A DNA stretch of 63,710 bases from Pseudomonadota bacterium. Its GTDB lineage: Bacteria > Desulfobacterota > SM23-61. A program made the position numbers and the translations under genes. The first letter of the stretch is position 1. Every line of letters starts with the position of its first letter. This document shows, one piece after another, positions 34,121-43,176 of this stretch. The DNA lies in NCBI GenBank assembly GCA_018819135.1, contig JAHJQK010000098.1, positions 1 to 63,710 of the forward strand, in the 5' to 3' direction. The notes under the pieces were generated by a model. The model saw nothing but the letters and a program-made list of their open reading frames with translations. It did not search any database and was not told the DNA's origin.

Positions 34121-35107
34121 ATTCCACTCGCAGATATTTTTGAAAAGTTTCCGGACCGGCGGTATATCATGTTCGGAGGAAAAGGGGGATTGGGGAAAAC
34201 CACATTCTCCGCAGCTACGGCCTATTACTTAGCCAAGAAGGGGCATAAAGTCCTGGTCTTTTCCGTAGACCCCCAGGCATCCTTGAGCGACATCTTTAAG
34301 CGGGATATCTTCGGCAAGGGGGCGGTGGAGATCATGCCCAATCTCTACGCCCAGGAGATTGACGCGGATCGCCGGATCAAGGAATACCAGGATGAGATTC
34401 GTAAGAAGATCCTGGACATGTACGGGCTGGCGAAAGTTCCCGAAGAAATCGATGGCTACATCCAGGCCGCGGCAGCAGAGCCGGCGATGGAAGAGAGCGC
34501 GATCTTTGATGAAGTCGTGGACATCGTGGTCAAAGGCGGCTATGACTACTATATCTACGATCTCGTCCCCCTGGGTCATGCGCTCTACTACCTCTCCATG
34601 GCCTCGGTGTATGACGCCTGGATCGATAAAATTACTCACCTCCGGGGGGATATGGCCGAGTACGATAAAGTAGTGGCCATCGTGAAGAGGGAAAAGGAAA
34701 CGGAGGAGGACAAGATCCTCACCGAGTTGCTGTGGATCAAAGACCGGATCAACAAATCATCGAGCATCCTCACGGACAAACAGAAGACGGCCTTCTTCTT
34801 TGTCATCGTACCGGAGGAGATGATCATCAAAGACACCCAGAAGGCCGCAGGGCTCTTTGCCAAATTTGATGTCCCCTTGAGCGGGTACATCATCAACCGG
34901 GTCCTTCCCCCGGAGCTAAAAAATCAGGACATCCCCGAGTATCTGCGCCACCGGATCACCATGCAGGAGAAATACCTGAAGTTGATCGATGAGACTTTCA
35001 AGAACGAGATTCTGGCTTCGGTTCCCGAGATGGAGCGGGATGTAACCGGTCTGGAGATGATCGAGAAGATGGCCCAGGCCATGTTCGGCAATGGAGGGAA
35101 ACCATGA
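34121..35107 (+). CDS. ArsA/GET3-family ATPase, probable AUU start
   Basis: A member of the ArsA/Get3 deviant Walker A P-loop family (GGKGGLGKT, switch VDPQASLSD). The first ATG (34169) puts the P-loop at residue 4 and removes strand 1. In frame upstream is ATT 34121, ADIFEKFPDRRYIMFGGKGG, which aligns with the N-terminus of the second ATPase (DYMKAHPKLKYVFFGGKGG). GGGAGG stands just before the ATT, and no in-frame ATG/GTG/TTG exists. I therefore infer an AUU initiator; length about 328 residues. The domain with YDLVPLGHALYYL (in place of DTAPTGHTLRLL) lacks the usual Thr-Ala. Confidence 0.75.
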   Translation: MPLADIFEKFPDRRYIMFGGKGGLGKTTFSAATAYYLAKKGHKVLVFSVDPQASLSDIFKRDIFGKGAVEIMPNLYAQEIDADRRIKEYQDEIRKKILDMYGLAKVPEEIDGYIQAAAAEPAMEESAIFDEVVDIVVKGGYDYYIYDLVPLGHALYYLSMASVYDAWIDKITHLRGDMAEYDKVVAIVKREKETEEDKILTELLWIKDRINKSSSILTDKQKTAFFFVIVPEEMIIKDTQKAAGLFAKFDVPLSGYIINRVLPPELKNQDIPEYLRHRITMQEKYLKLIDETFKNEILASVPEMERDVTGLEMIEKMAQAMFGNGGKP

Positions 35108-36084
35108 GCGGAATTACCATGAACATGACCGATTATATGAAAGCTCACCCCAAGCTCAAATACGTCTTTTTCGGCGGCAAAGGAGGGGTGGGCAAGACCA
35201 TCATGGCCGGGGCTGCGGCTCTATGGTTCGCGAAACAAGGGAAGAAAACCCTTCTGGCTTCCACCAATCCGGTCCATAGCCTGAGCAACCTGCTGAATCA
35301 GGATGTCTTTGGCAAACCGGTGTTGATCTGCGACGAGAAACATTGCTTTGCTTTCGAAATCGACACCAAGGAGTCCATCGAGCGGTCCAAACAGCAGATC
35401 CGGGAAAAGATCGCCTGGTTCCTCAAATTTGCCGACATTACCATCAAGGCCGAGGAATTCGTCGAGTCGGCCACCATGAACCCGGCTTTTGAAGAGTCGG
35501 CCATGTTTGAGAACATGATCGACCTGATGTTCAAGGATGAATATGAGATCTATGTCTTTGACACGGCCCCCACGGCCAATGCCCGGCGGCTGCTGGGTAT
35601 GTCCAAGGTTTACTCCCTCTGGGTGGAAAAAATGCTTAAGAGCCGGGACGAGGCCAAAGTTATGCGCAAGGCTCTTTCCTACACCAAGAAAGAAGAAAAA
35701 GATCCTTTGATGGACTACCTGTTGCAGTTTAAGGACCGGATGGCTAACGCCAAAGTGCTCCTGACCGACCCGCAGATCACTTCCTTCTTTTTCGTTACGC
35801 TGCCGGAAAGCCTGCCCATCGCCGTCATTACCCGGTTCATCCAGTGGTTCCATGATTTCGGAATCCCCGTGGGGGGGGTGATCGTCAATGGCCTGATCCA
35901 GAAAGAGATGGTCAAACCCGAATCACCGGAATTCGTGCGCAACCGGGTGAAGATGCAGGATGGACATATGGAAGAAATCTGGCAGACCTTTGGCGATAGG
36001 GTGCGCTCCATCGTTCCTCTTTTTGATACGGAAATCCAAGGACCGGTCATGCTGCGCAAATTAGCCGACCGCCTTTTTAGCTGA
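35104..36084 (+). CDS. ArsA/GET3-family ATPase (second copy)
   Basis: A 326-residue ArsA-like ATPase overlapping the previous gene by 4 bases (ATGA). The P-loop FFGGKGGVGKTIMAG is near residues 20-34, switch I region ASTNPVHSLSN (Asn for the usual Asp in DPAHS) follows, and FDTAPTANARRLLGMSKVYS keeps the A-loop DTAPT. No CxC or arsenite-type Cys triad was noticed. The two subunits could form a pseudo-dimeric ATPase, as the two halves of ArsA do; the cargo is unknown (tail-anchored protein, metal or other). Confidence 0.85.
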   Translation: MSGITMNMTDYMKAHPKLKYVFFGGKGGVGKTIMAGAAALWFAKQGKKTLLASTNPVHSLSNLLNQDVFGKPVLICDEKHCFAFEIDTKESIERSKQQIREKIAWFLKFADITIKAEEFVESATMNPAFEESAMFENMIDLMFKDEYEIYVFDTAPTANARRLLGMSKVYSLWVEKMLKSRDEAKVMRKALSYTKKEEKDPLMDYLLQFKDRMANAKVLLTDPQITSFFFVTLPESLPIAVITRFIQWFHDFGIPVGGVIVNGLIQKEMVKPESPEFVRNRVKMQDGHMEEIWQTFGDRVRSIVPLFDTEIQGPVMLRKLADRLFS

Positions 36085-36112
36085 GGAAGGATTGGCCATA
36101 ATAAACTCCACC

Positions 36113-36138
36113 AGTGGGGCTTAGGCCCCACTTTTTTT
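36113..36138 (+). terminator. intrinsic terminator of the ArsA-like operon
   Basis: AGTGGGGC and GCCCCACT pair perfectly around TTAG and run into seven Ts, 29 bases after the second ATPase gene. Confidence 0.9.
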
Positions 36139-36285
36139 AAATGGGACACAGATTTTCGTAGATCAGGGCAGAAATTGTTTTCTTAATTATAGGAACGGGC
36201 AGTTAAGATTTCTAAAAATTCATGGGGCCTAACACTAAGCACTTAACACTATCAGTCTAATTCCTGACCTCAAGGAGGTGTCTTC

Positions 36286-38730
36286 ATGAGATCAGAGGTA
36301 AAATATCCTGAAGTCCCGGTTGAAAAATTGAGATGGCGTTGTCCCCCGGAGTCACTGCCGTTTGAGGATACGAGCGAAATCCCGGCCTGCACGGAAATTA
36401 TCGGCCAGGAGAGGGCCTTGAAAGCCATCCGCCTGGGGTTGGAGATGGACAGCCTGGGTTACAACATCTTTATAGTAGGGTTGGTAGGGACCGGTCGTAA
36501 CACGACGAGCAAGTGCCTGCTGGAGGAGATCGACAAGGCCGGAAAAATCCCCGATGACCTCTGCTACGTGAACAATTTCAGAGACCCGGATCAACCCCGA
36601 TGCATCTGCCTGCCTGCAGGTCGGGGGAAGGCCTTCAAGAAAGACATGGATGACCTCATCGAATCCTTGAAGAAAAACATTCCTCTGGTCTTCGAGAGCG
36701 AAGAGTACCAGATGCAGAGGAGAGAACTCGTCGAAAAACACCGGGATAGGGGAAAAGGGATAGTCAAGGAATTTGAGAGCCGGGCCAAAAAAGAAGGGTT
36801 TGCCGTCGTGCAGGTGCAAGTAGGCCCATTCACCCGCCCGGATGTTGTGCCGATGGTGGCCGGCAATGCCATGCCCCTCGATCAACTGGAAAATCTGGTG
36901 GACCAGGGACAGTTCTCCAAGGAAAACTTTGAAAATTTAAAAGTCAAATACAGTCAATTAAACGCGGAAATGGAGCAGGTTCTCAAAGAGACTCGGAAAG
37001 TGGAGAAAATAATCCAGGAAGAACTGGCGGCATTGGATAAATCCGCCATCTCGCACTTAGTGGAAGGAGCAATCGGGGATATCCGGGAGAAAAACAAACA
37101 ACCCAAGATCCATGCTTACCTTGATGAGGTGAAGAATAGCATCCTGGAAAATCCCGGCCGTTTCCAGCCTAAACCTGAGGCGCCGCAACTTCCCATCCCA
37201 GGGCTGGTCTTACCCACCCCGGTGGACACATTCAGCGAATTTCAGGTGAATATTTTGGTGGATAACTCTGAGACCAAAGGGGCTCCGGTGATCATTGAGA
37301 CCTCGCCTACCTATCGCAACCTCTTTGGAACGATCGAACGCAGCTGGGGCATGGGGGGAATTGGGAAAACCGATTTTACAAAAATTAAAGGCGGGTCTTT
37401 CCTGCGGGCCAACGGGGGATACCTGGTCCTGAACGCTTTGGATGTTTTTATAGAACCGGGGGTGTGGATTGCTTTAAAGCGGACGCTGCGCAACCGCTCC
37501 ATGGAAATGCAGTCCTTCGATCCCTTTTATCTTTTTGCCAGTTCCGCCCTTAAACCAGAACCGGTGGAAATTCGGGTGAAAGTGGTCATGATTGGGGATG
37601 CCTATCTCTATGAGATGCTTTATGCCGTAGACGAGGATTTTAAGAAGATTTTCAAAATCAAGGCCGACTTTGACACGGTGATGGAACGGAAGGAAGAGAC
37701 CCAAATGCAGTATGCCTCTTTCATTCGCAAAATCTGCCATGATGAAAATCTCCTCCCCTTCGACCGCAGCGGGGTGGCGGCAGTGATCGAGCACGGTGTG
37801 CGCCTGGCAGGGCGCCAGAAAAAGCTTTCAACAGAATTTCATCGAATCACCGACATTTTACGGGAGGCGAGTTACTGGGCGAAGAAAGATAAGAGCGAAG
37901 GCATCGCCGAGAAGCACGTGGACCAAGCCGTCACCGAAAAGATCTACCGCAAGAAAATGATCGAGGAAAAAATTCAGGAGATGATCGAGGATGGGATCAT
38001 CATGATCGATTCCGATGGAGCCACAGTGGGCCAGGTAAACGGATTGTCGGTGTACGACATGGGCGAGTATGCTTTCGGCAAACCATCCCGAATTACCGCT
38101 AAAACCTCCATAGGCAAGGCAGGGATTATTAACATTGAGCGTGAGGCCGACCTTTCCGGGAGGACGCACAACAAGGGGGTGCTTATCCTGGGAGGATATC
38201 TGCGGGGGAAATATGCCCAGGACAAGCCTTTGACCCTTACCGCCAGCTTGGCCTTCGAACAATCTTACGGCGGGATCGACGGCGACAGCGCCTCTTCAAC
38301 GGAAGTCTATGCCATCCTTTCCAGTTTATCCGACCTTCCCCTGCGCCAGGACATCGCCGTCACCGGTTCGGTGAATCAAAATGGAGAAATTCAGCCGATC
38401 GGCGGAGTAAACCAAAAGATCGAAGGTTTCTTCGACGTCTGCCGCCGCCGGGGCTTAACTGGAAAACAAGGGGTGATGATTCCCCACCAGAACGTCGGAG
38501 ACCTGATGCTGCGTAAGGATGCAGTCGCGGCTGTGGCAGCTGAAAAATTTCACATCTACCCGGTCCGGGCCATCGACCAGGGAATTGAAATATTAACCGG
38601 CGTTCCCGCGGGGGAGAAAAACCAGGAGGGGGCCTATCCGTCCGGAACAGTCAACTACTTAGTGGATCAAAAGCTCCTGGAGCTGGCCAAAAAAATGAAA
38701 GCCTTTGAAGCAGAGGAAGAGAAGAAGTAA
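36286..38730 (+). CDS. Lon-related ATP-dependent protease (AAA_32/LonB-like)
   Basis: An 814-residue protein. It has an AAA+ module with P-loop GLVGTGRNTTSK near residue 65 (Arg for Lys, as in this subfamily as I recall). A coiled-coil/helical insert (about 130-300) precedes sensor regions and a C-terminal Lon protease domain. The catalytic Ser is in DGDSASSTEVYAILSSLSDL and the Lys in GGVNQKIEGFFDVCRRRG. Family members degrade damaged proteins. GGAGG stands before the ATG. Short dispersed-repeat debris flanks the gene on both sides. Confidence 0.9.
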   Translation: MRSEVKYPEVPVEKLRWRCPPESLPFEDTSEIPACTEIIGQERALKAIRLGLEMDSLGYNIFIVGLVGTGRNTTSKCLLEEIDKAGKIPDDLCYVNNFRDPDQPRCICLPAGRGKAFKKDMDDLIESLKKNIPLVFESEEYQMQRRELVEKHRDRGKGIVKEFESRAKKEGFAVVQVQVGPFTRPDVVPMVAGNAMPLDQLENLVDQGQFSKENFENLKVKYSQLNAEMEQVLKETRKVEKIIQEELAALDKSAISHLVEGAIGDIREKNKQPKIHAYLDEVKNSILENPGRFQPKPEAPQLPIPGLVLPTPVDTFSEFQVNILVDNSETKGAPVIIETSPTYRNLFGTIERSWGMGGIGKTDFTKIKGGSFLRANGGYLVLNALDVFIEPGVWIALKRTLRNRSMEMQSFDPFYLFASSALKPEPVEIRVKVVMIGDAYLYEMLYAVDEDFKKIFKIKADFDTVMERKEETQMQYASFIRKICHDENLLPFDRSGVAAVIEHGVRLAGRQKKLSTEFHRITDILREASYWAKKDKSEGIAEKHVDQAVTEKIYRKKMIEEKIQEMIEDGIIMIDSDGATVGQVNGLSVYDMGEYAFGKPSRITAKTSIGKAGIINIEREADLSGRTHNKGVLILGGYLRGKYAQDKPLTLTASLAFEQSYGGIDGDSASSTEVYAILSSLSDLPLRQDIAVTGSVNQNGEIQPIGGVNQKIEGFFDVCRRRGLTGKQGVMIPHQNVGDLMLRKDAVAAVAAEKFHIYPVRAIDQGIEILTGVPAGEKNQEGAYPSGTVNYLVDQKLLELAKKMKAFEAEEEKK

Positions 38731-38829
38731 AAGACGTTCACCGCAGAGCACGCCGAGAACACGGAGAAGTAAAAAAAGAAAAAGGAATACAAGATTCAAA
38801 ATACAGAATTCGGAATAAGCGAGGGAAGA

Positions 38830-39240
38830 ATGAGTGATAAAATGGAAGACCTGAAGGAAAAAACAAAGAAGACGGCGGAATTGTATTTCCAAGGATTAAA
38901 AGGGGAAGGGGCCTTCAATCTCTGGCGGTCTTTTGATAAAGAGCTGGCCAAGGATATTTCCCTCTTCTTCACGGGTAAGCTTTACGCCCGAGAGAAGATT
39001 CCCCACCGCACCCGCCAGCTGGCTGCGGTTGCGGCCTTGACCGTCTTAGAACGAACTGAGGAGTTGAAAGCGCACCTTCACGCCGCTCTGAATGTGGGAT
39101 GCACTCGCCAGGAAATCACCGAGGTTATCTTTCAGATGGCTACCTACGGAGGTGTCCCCGTCGTCAACACCGGCCTGAAAGTTTTCCGGACGGTGCTTCA
39201 GGAGAAAGGCCTCTGGGAATCTCCTTCGCCACCTCAGTAA
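38830..39240 (+). CDS. carboxymuconolactone decarboxylase/AhpD-like protein
   Basis: A 136-residue helical protein of the CMD family: RHTRQLAAVAALTVL-like helix (HRTRQLAAVAALTVLER), HLHAALNVGCTRQEITEVIF, then ATYGGVPVVNTGL. The AhpD C-x2-C pair is absent, so a CMD-type lyase or other role is more likely than peroxiredoxin reduction. The 3' end overlaps the convergent aminotransferase gene by 77 bases. GGGAAGA is the only upstream ribosome-binding candidate. Confidence 0.8.
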   Translation: MSDKMEDLKEKTKKTAELYFQGLKGEGAFNLWRSFDKELAKDISLFFTGKLYAREKIPHRTRQLAAVAALTVLERTEELKAHLHAALNVGCTRQEITEVIFQMATYGGVPVVNTGLKVFRTVLQEKGLWESPSPPQ

Positions 39241-40549
39241 AGGTCTGGTCGAGAATTGCTACCAGTTGATCGATTTGCTCCTCAGTGATAATAAAGGGAG
39301 GAGCGAGCAGCAGGTGGTCTCCTTTGATCCCGTCCGCTCCCCCTCCGCCGGGATAAGTAATCAATCCTTTTTCAAAGGCCAGGTTAGCGACCTTGGCATT
39401 GAGCCTCAATTGGGGATCGTAAGGTTCCTTGGTCTTCTTGTTTTTGACCAATTCGATACCGGCAAAGAGGCCTTTTCCCCTAATGTCTCCGACAAAATCA
39501 TGACGGTATAAAGACTGCAGGGTTCGCAGAAAATATTCTCCCATTTTAGCAGACCTGGAGATTAGATCGTGTTTCAGCAGGTGTTCGATGACTGCCAGGG
39601 CGATAGCACAGGATAATGGATTCTGGCTGTACGTATGTCCGTGGACGAAGGCGCCCGAGCCTTCTTGAATCGCCCGGTGGATTTCTTCCCGCACAATTAC
39701 GGCAGCAATGGGGGTATAACCGCTGCTCAGCCCTTTGGCGGCCACGATCATGTCCGGTTTCACCCTCCAGTGGTCAAGGCCGAAATTCCTCCCTGTTCTA
39801 CCCATGCCGGTCATTACTTCGTCGGAGATGAAAAGAACATCGTGGCGATCGCAAATTTCCCTGATCTTTTGGAAGTATCCACCGGGGGGAACCAGAACCC
39901 CTGCCGTAGCGCCGACAATCGGCTCGGCAATGAAGGCGGACACGGAATCCGGCCCTTCATAGAGAATGGTTTTTTCCAGATCCCCAGCGCATTCCCAAGC
40001 GCATTTTTCGGGGACAAGTCCCCAAGGGCACCGGTAACAGTATGCTGGCTGGATATGGGGGGTGGGCAGCATCAGCGGAAGATAAAGGCGCCTTCTTCCG
40101 GTATGACCGGAGAGGGACAAGGCGCCGAGGGTGTTCCCATGATAACTCGTCCAGCGGGAAATCACTTTATACTTTTCCGGCTTGCCTCTTTCCACCTGAT
40201 ATTGCCTCGCCATTTTGACTGCCGTTTCAATCGCCTCCGACCCGCCGGAAAGGAAATAGACTTTATCAAGCCCCTCCGGAGCAAGTTGGGCCAATTTCGC
40301 TGCCAACTCAAGAGTTGGCGGGCTGGTAAATTGGGAACTATGGGCAAAAGAAATTTTTTCGGCCTGCCGGAGCATGGCTTCGGTTATTTCTTTCACGCCA
40401 TGCCCAATCCCCACCACCGCCGCTCCCCCTGAACCATCGATATACTTTTTCCCTTCGGTGTCGAAAATATAGATTCCTTCCCCCCGGGCCGCGGTGGGAT
40501 AGAATTTTCGAAGATTCCGGTAAAATATATGGTCTGTTGACTTATTCAT
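39164..40549 (-). CDS. class III (omega) aminotransferase
   Basis: A 461-residue PLP enzyme. Motifs are GIGHGVKEITEAMLRQAEKI, SGGSEAIETAVKMARQY, SYHGNTLGALSLSGH, FISDEVMTGMGRTG and the PLP-Lys in AAKGLSSGYTPI. It belongs to the beta-alanine/omega-amino-acid:pyruvate aminotransferase branch, which produces semialdehydes. The HIBADH-like dehydrogenase divergently encoded next door could reduce such a product. The last 25 codons overlap the CMD gene on the other strand. Confidence 0.88.
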   Translation of the reverse strand: MNKSTDHIFYRNLRKFYPTAARGEGIYIFDTEGKKYIDGSGGAAVVGIGHGVKEITEAMLRQAEKISFAHSSQFTSPPTLELAAKLAQLAPEGLDKVYFLSGGSEAIETAVKMARQYQVERGKPEKYKVISRWTSYHGNTLGALSLSGHTGRRRLYLPLMLPTPHIQPAYCYRCPWGLVPEKCAWECAGDLEKTILYEGPDSVSAFIAEPIVGATAGVLVPPGGYFQKIREICDRHDVLFISDEVMTGMGRTGRNFGLDHWRVKPDMIVAAKGLSSGYTPIAAVIVREEIHRAIQEGSGAFVHGHTYSQNPLSCAIALAVIEHLLKHDLISRSAKMGEYFLRTLQSLYRHDFVGDIRGKGLFAGIELVKNKKTKEPYDPQLRLNAKVANLAFEKGLITYPGGGGADGIKGDHLLLAPPFIITEEQIDQLVAILDQTFTEVAKEIPRGLSPEAPSGKLSGRC

Positions 40550-40790
40550 GGAAAGCCTCTCTCGGGAAAATTTGGGTATTGATTGAATCTAACCACAGAT
40601 GAGCCAGGGCGGCATAGTACCTCTATCTTCGCCCCTTGCAAATTTGCCTGGAAACCATTATTCTCATACTCTCGATCTGATTCTATATTATTATTTCAGG
40701 CGGAGGTAGAGAAAAGCTGACCATGGTGAGCTAATAACAAGAAAAATAATAGGCCACCTTGAACATTTAGGAAATAGGAGGGGAGGAGTC

Positions 40791-41696
40791 ATGAAAACCA
40801 AAATTGGATTTGTCGGCCTGGGAACGATGGGCAAATGGATGGCTTTCAACCTGATGAAAGCCGGGTTCCCACTGAAGTTCTTTGCCCGAAGAAAAGAGGT
40901 CGTGGAGCAAATGACCTCCCAGGGCGGCAAAGCGCTTCCTTCGCTGAAAGAGCTGGCCCAGGAGTCCACTTGGGTAATCTTCTGCCTCCCAGACACAGAG
41001 GCCGTGGAAGCGGTCCTGTTTGGAAAAGATGGGATTGTGGATGTTCTGAAACCCGGCCAGGTGGTCATCGATTGTGGAACAATCCATCCTCTCAGCTCGC
41101 GAAAAATAGCCGCATCTTTGCAGGGTAGGGGAATCCCTTTCTTGGACGCGCCTATCTCTGGCATGGAAGCCCGCGCCAAGGCTGGGACCCTGACCATCAT
41201 GGTGGGAGGGGAGGAAAATGTTTTTCACCAAGTGCGTCCCGCCCTGGAAGCCATGGGCAACACGATCATTTATGCCGGTGCCTCGGGGAATGGGCAGATG
41301 ATGAAGTTGATCAATCAAATCATGTTCAACATTCACTGTGCGACCATTGCCGAGCTTCTGCCGATGGCGATAAAAATGGGGCTTGATCCCGAACAGACCT
41401 GTACCGTTGCTCGCACGGGCACGGGGCAATGCTTTGCATTGGATAACTTCGCCCCCCTCATCTTGGAGGGGAACTTCGGGCCTGGTTATCCGTTAGCGGA
41501 TGCCTACAAAGACATGGTGCATGCGGCGGAGATCAGCAGTGCTCATCGAATTCCCCTTCCGGTCACGGCCGCGGCTATGGTTACTTATCAAATGGCCCTG
41601 GATATGGGGCTCGGAAGGGAGAATAAAGGAGCGATGATTAAAGTGTGGGAAAAAATCCTGGGAGTGGAAGTTAGAAAAAAAAGGTGTAGGGTGTAG
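40791..41696 (+). CDS. 3-hydroxyisobutyrate dehydrogenase-family oxidoreductase
   Basis: A 301-residue beta-hydroxyacid dehydrogenase. The Rossmann motif GFVGLGTMGKWMAFNLMKAG is at residues 5-24. The substrate motif FLDAPISGMEARAKAGTLTI and the catalytic Lys in GNGQMMKLINQIM follow. AGGAGGGGAGGAG precedes the start. Substrates in the family include 3-hydroxyisobutyrate, tartronate semialdehyde and succinic semialdehyde. Downstream is about 120 bases of purine-rich, repetitive DNA (GGTGTAGGGTGTAGGGTATT). Confidence 0.88.
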   Translation: MKTKIGFVGLGTMGKWMAFNLMKAGFPLKFFARRKEVVEQMTSQGGKALPSLKELAQESTWVIFCLPDTEAVEAVLFGKDGIVDVLKPGQVVIDCGTIHPLSSRKIAASLQGRGIPFLDAPISGMEARAKAGTLTIMVGGEENVFHQVRPALEAMGNTIIYAGASGNGQMMKLINQIMFNIHCATIAELLPMAIKMGLDPEQTCTVARTGTGQCFALDNFAPLILEGNFGPGYPLADAYKDMVHAAEISSAHRIPLPVTAAAMVTYQMALDMGLGRENKGAMIKVWEKILGVEVRKKRCRV

Positions 41697-41817
41697 GGTA
41701 TTGGGTGTTGGGGGGAGAGTACAAGGCAAAAGGCAAAATGAAAAAGGCAATAATTAATAGGTGCAAGGTGTAAGGCATAAAACAGGGATAGTTTAAAAAA
41801 AAATAAAGGAGGAGAAT

Positions 41818-43176
41818 ATGGAGGTTGCTGAAAAGTTTGCCAAGTTTGTGACCCACACGGAGTATCATGATGTGCATCCCAGTGTAATCGAATATGTGAA
41901 AAAGCTAACCCTGAAGCAGGTCATGGGCATGTTGGTAGGATCGGCCGCCCCCACCTCGAAGAAAGTAATCCGCTACGTGATGGAAAACTCCGGGAAGCCT
42001 GAAAGTGGAGTGTACGGTTGCGGATTCCGGGCCGACGTAGCCAACGCCGCTTTGGCCAATGGATTTTTCGGGCATGCTTCCGAGATGGAAGATGATCAAT
42101 TTCCGGGCGGGGGGATCAGCGATGTAACCACATGGCCGGCCTTGCTCACCCTGGCGGACAAGGTTAAACTTTCCGGGAAAGAGATCATAGTGGCCTTGTA
42201 TGTAGGGCAGGAGATGCAGAACCGCATTGCCATGTGGGCTTCGGTGGGAACGGACGGAATCGGAATCTGCAATCTTCCGTTTATCGGGATTTATGGAGCG
42301 ACGGCCTGCTGCGCCAAAGCCCTGGAGTTATCGGAAGAGGAAACCAAAGCCTCTTTCGGCTTAGCCATGGTGCAGGGTTTAGGGTATATGCATACCTGGG
42401 GAACGGACGCCCACTTCTGGGAATCCGCCACCGTCTGTCGCAATGCGGTTATCAACGCCCAGCTGGCCAAGGACGGGGCGACGAGTAACCCGGTCATTGA
42501 AAAGTGTCTGGACATGCTTACCGGGGGGGACAAGAACATCGAGTTCGCTAAGATGACGCAGGGGTTGGGGCAGCCTCCTTTCTACACGAACAATACCTGG
42601 ATTAAGAAATGGGGATTTTGTTTCTTCACCCACAATTTCGTGGATGTCTTGGATGATTTGATGAGAAAGAATAAGGTAAAATATGAAGAGGTAGAAGAAG
42701 TGACCGTGCATTTTGATGAGTTGCGCAACGTGATTGACCGACCGGAGCCGAAGAACGCCGAAGACAGCCGGTTCAGCATCCAGCAGATCCTGGCCTACCA
42801 GATGATTCATGGAGAGTGCGGGCTGGATACATGCACCGAAATATCCGTCCGAGAACTCCAGGTGATGGAGGCTCGCCAAAAGATTAAGGTGGTCTACCAT
42901 CCTGAATATCCGAAGAGATATTTTTCCGGAGAAGGCCGATTGGATTTAAAACTAAAGAGCGGGAAAGTATTGACCGGAGCTATGGATCAACCCTATGGCG
43001 GGCCCAAATTCCCGCTGACCATGGATCAGGTGGTGGATATCTATCGCAAGTACTGCAAGGGGATCCTTTCCGAGAAGCATATCGAGCGGACCAAAAACGT
43101 CATCCTGAACATGGAAAATGAAGCAGATCTCAAAGAGTTATTCGACATTTGTACCTTCCGACATCTGATAAGGTAG
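41818..43176 (+). CDS. MmgE/PrpD family protein
   Basis: A 452-residue MmgE/PrpD protein, full length. Features include ANGFFGHASEMEDDQFPGGG, WPALLTLADKVKLSGKEIIV, the central QGLGYMHTWGTDAHFWESAT and C-terminal DLKLKSGKVLTGAMDQPYGG. Characterised members are 2-methylcitrate dehydratase and cis-aconitate decarboxylase. Divergent paralogues next to mutases and CoA enzymes are of unknown specificity. GGAGGAG stands six bases before the ATG. It is followed by a second, truncated family member. Confidence 0.85.
   Translation: MEVAEKFAKFVTHTEYHDVHPSVIEYVKKLTLKQVMGMLVGSAAPTSKKVIRYVMENSGKPESGVYGCGFRADVANAALANGFFGHASEMEDDQFPGGGISDVTTWPALLTLADKVKLSGKEIIVALYVGQEMQNRIAMWASVGTDGIGICNLPFIGIYGATACCAKALELSEEETKASFGLAMVQGLGYMHTWGTDAHFWESATVCRNAVINAQLAKDGATSNPVIEKCLDMLTGGDKNIEFAKMTQGLGQPPFYTNNTWIKKWGFCFFTHNFVDVLDDLMRKNKVKYEEVEEVTVHFDELRNVIDRPEPKNAEDSRFSIQQILAYQMIHGECGLDTCTEISVRELQVMEARQKIKVVYHPEYPKRYFSGEGRLDLKLKSGKVLTGAMDQPYGGPKFPLTMDQVVDIYRKYCKGILSEKHIERTKNVILNMENEADLKELFDICTFRHLIR

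Noticed and set aside
39635..40432. 265-codon plus-strand frame opposite the aminotransferase
   Set aside because: It is a shadow frame; the aminotransferase on the other strand has all PLP motifs.
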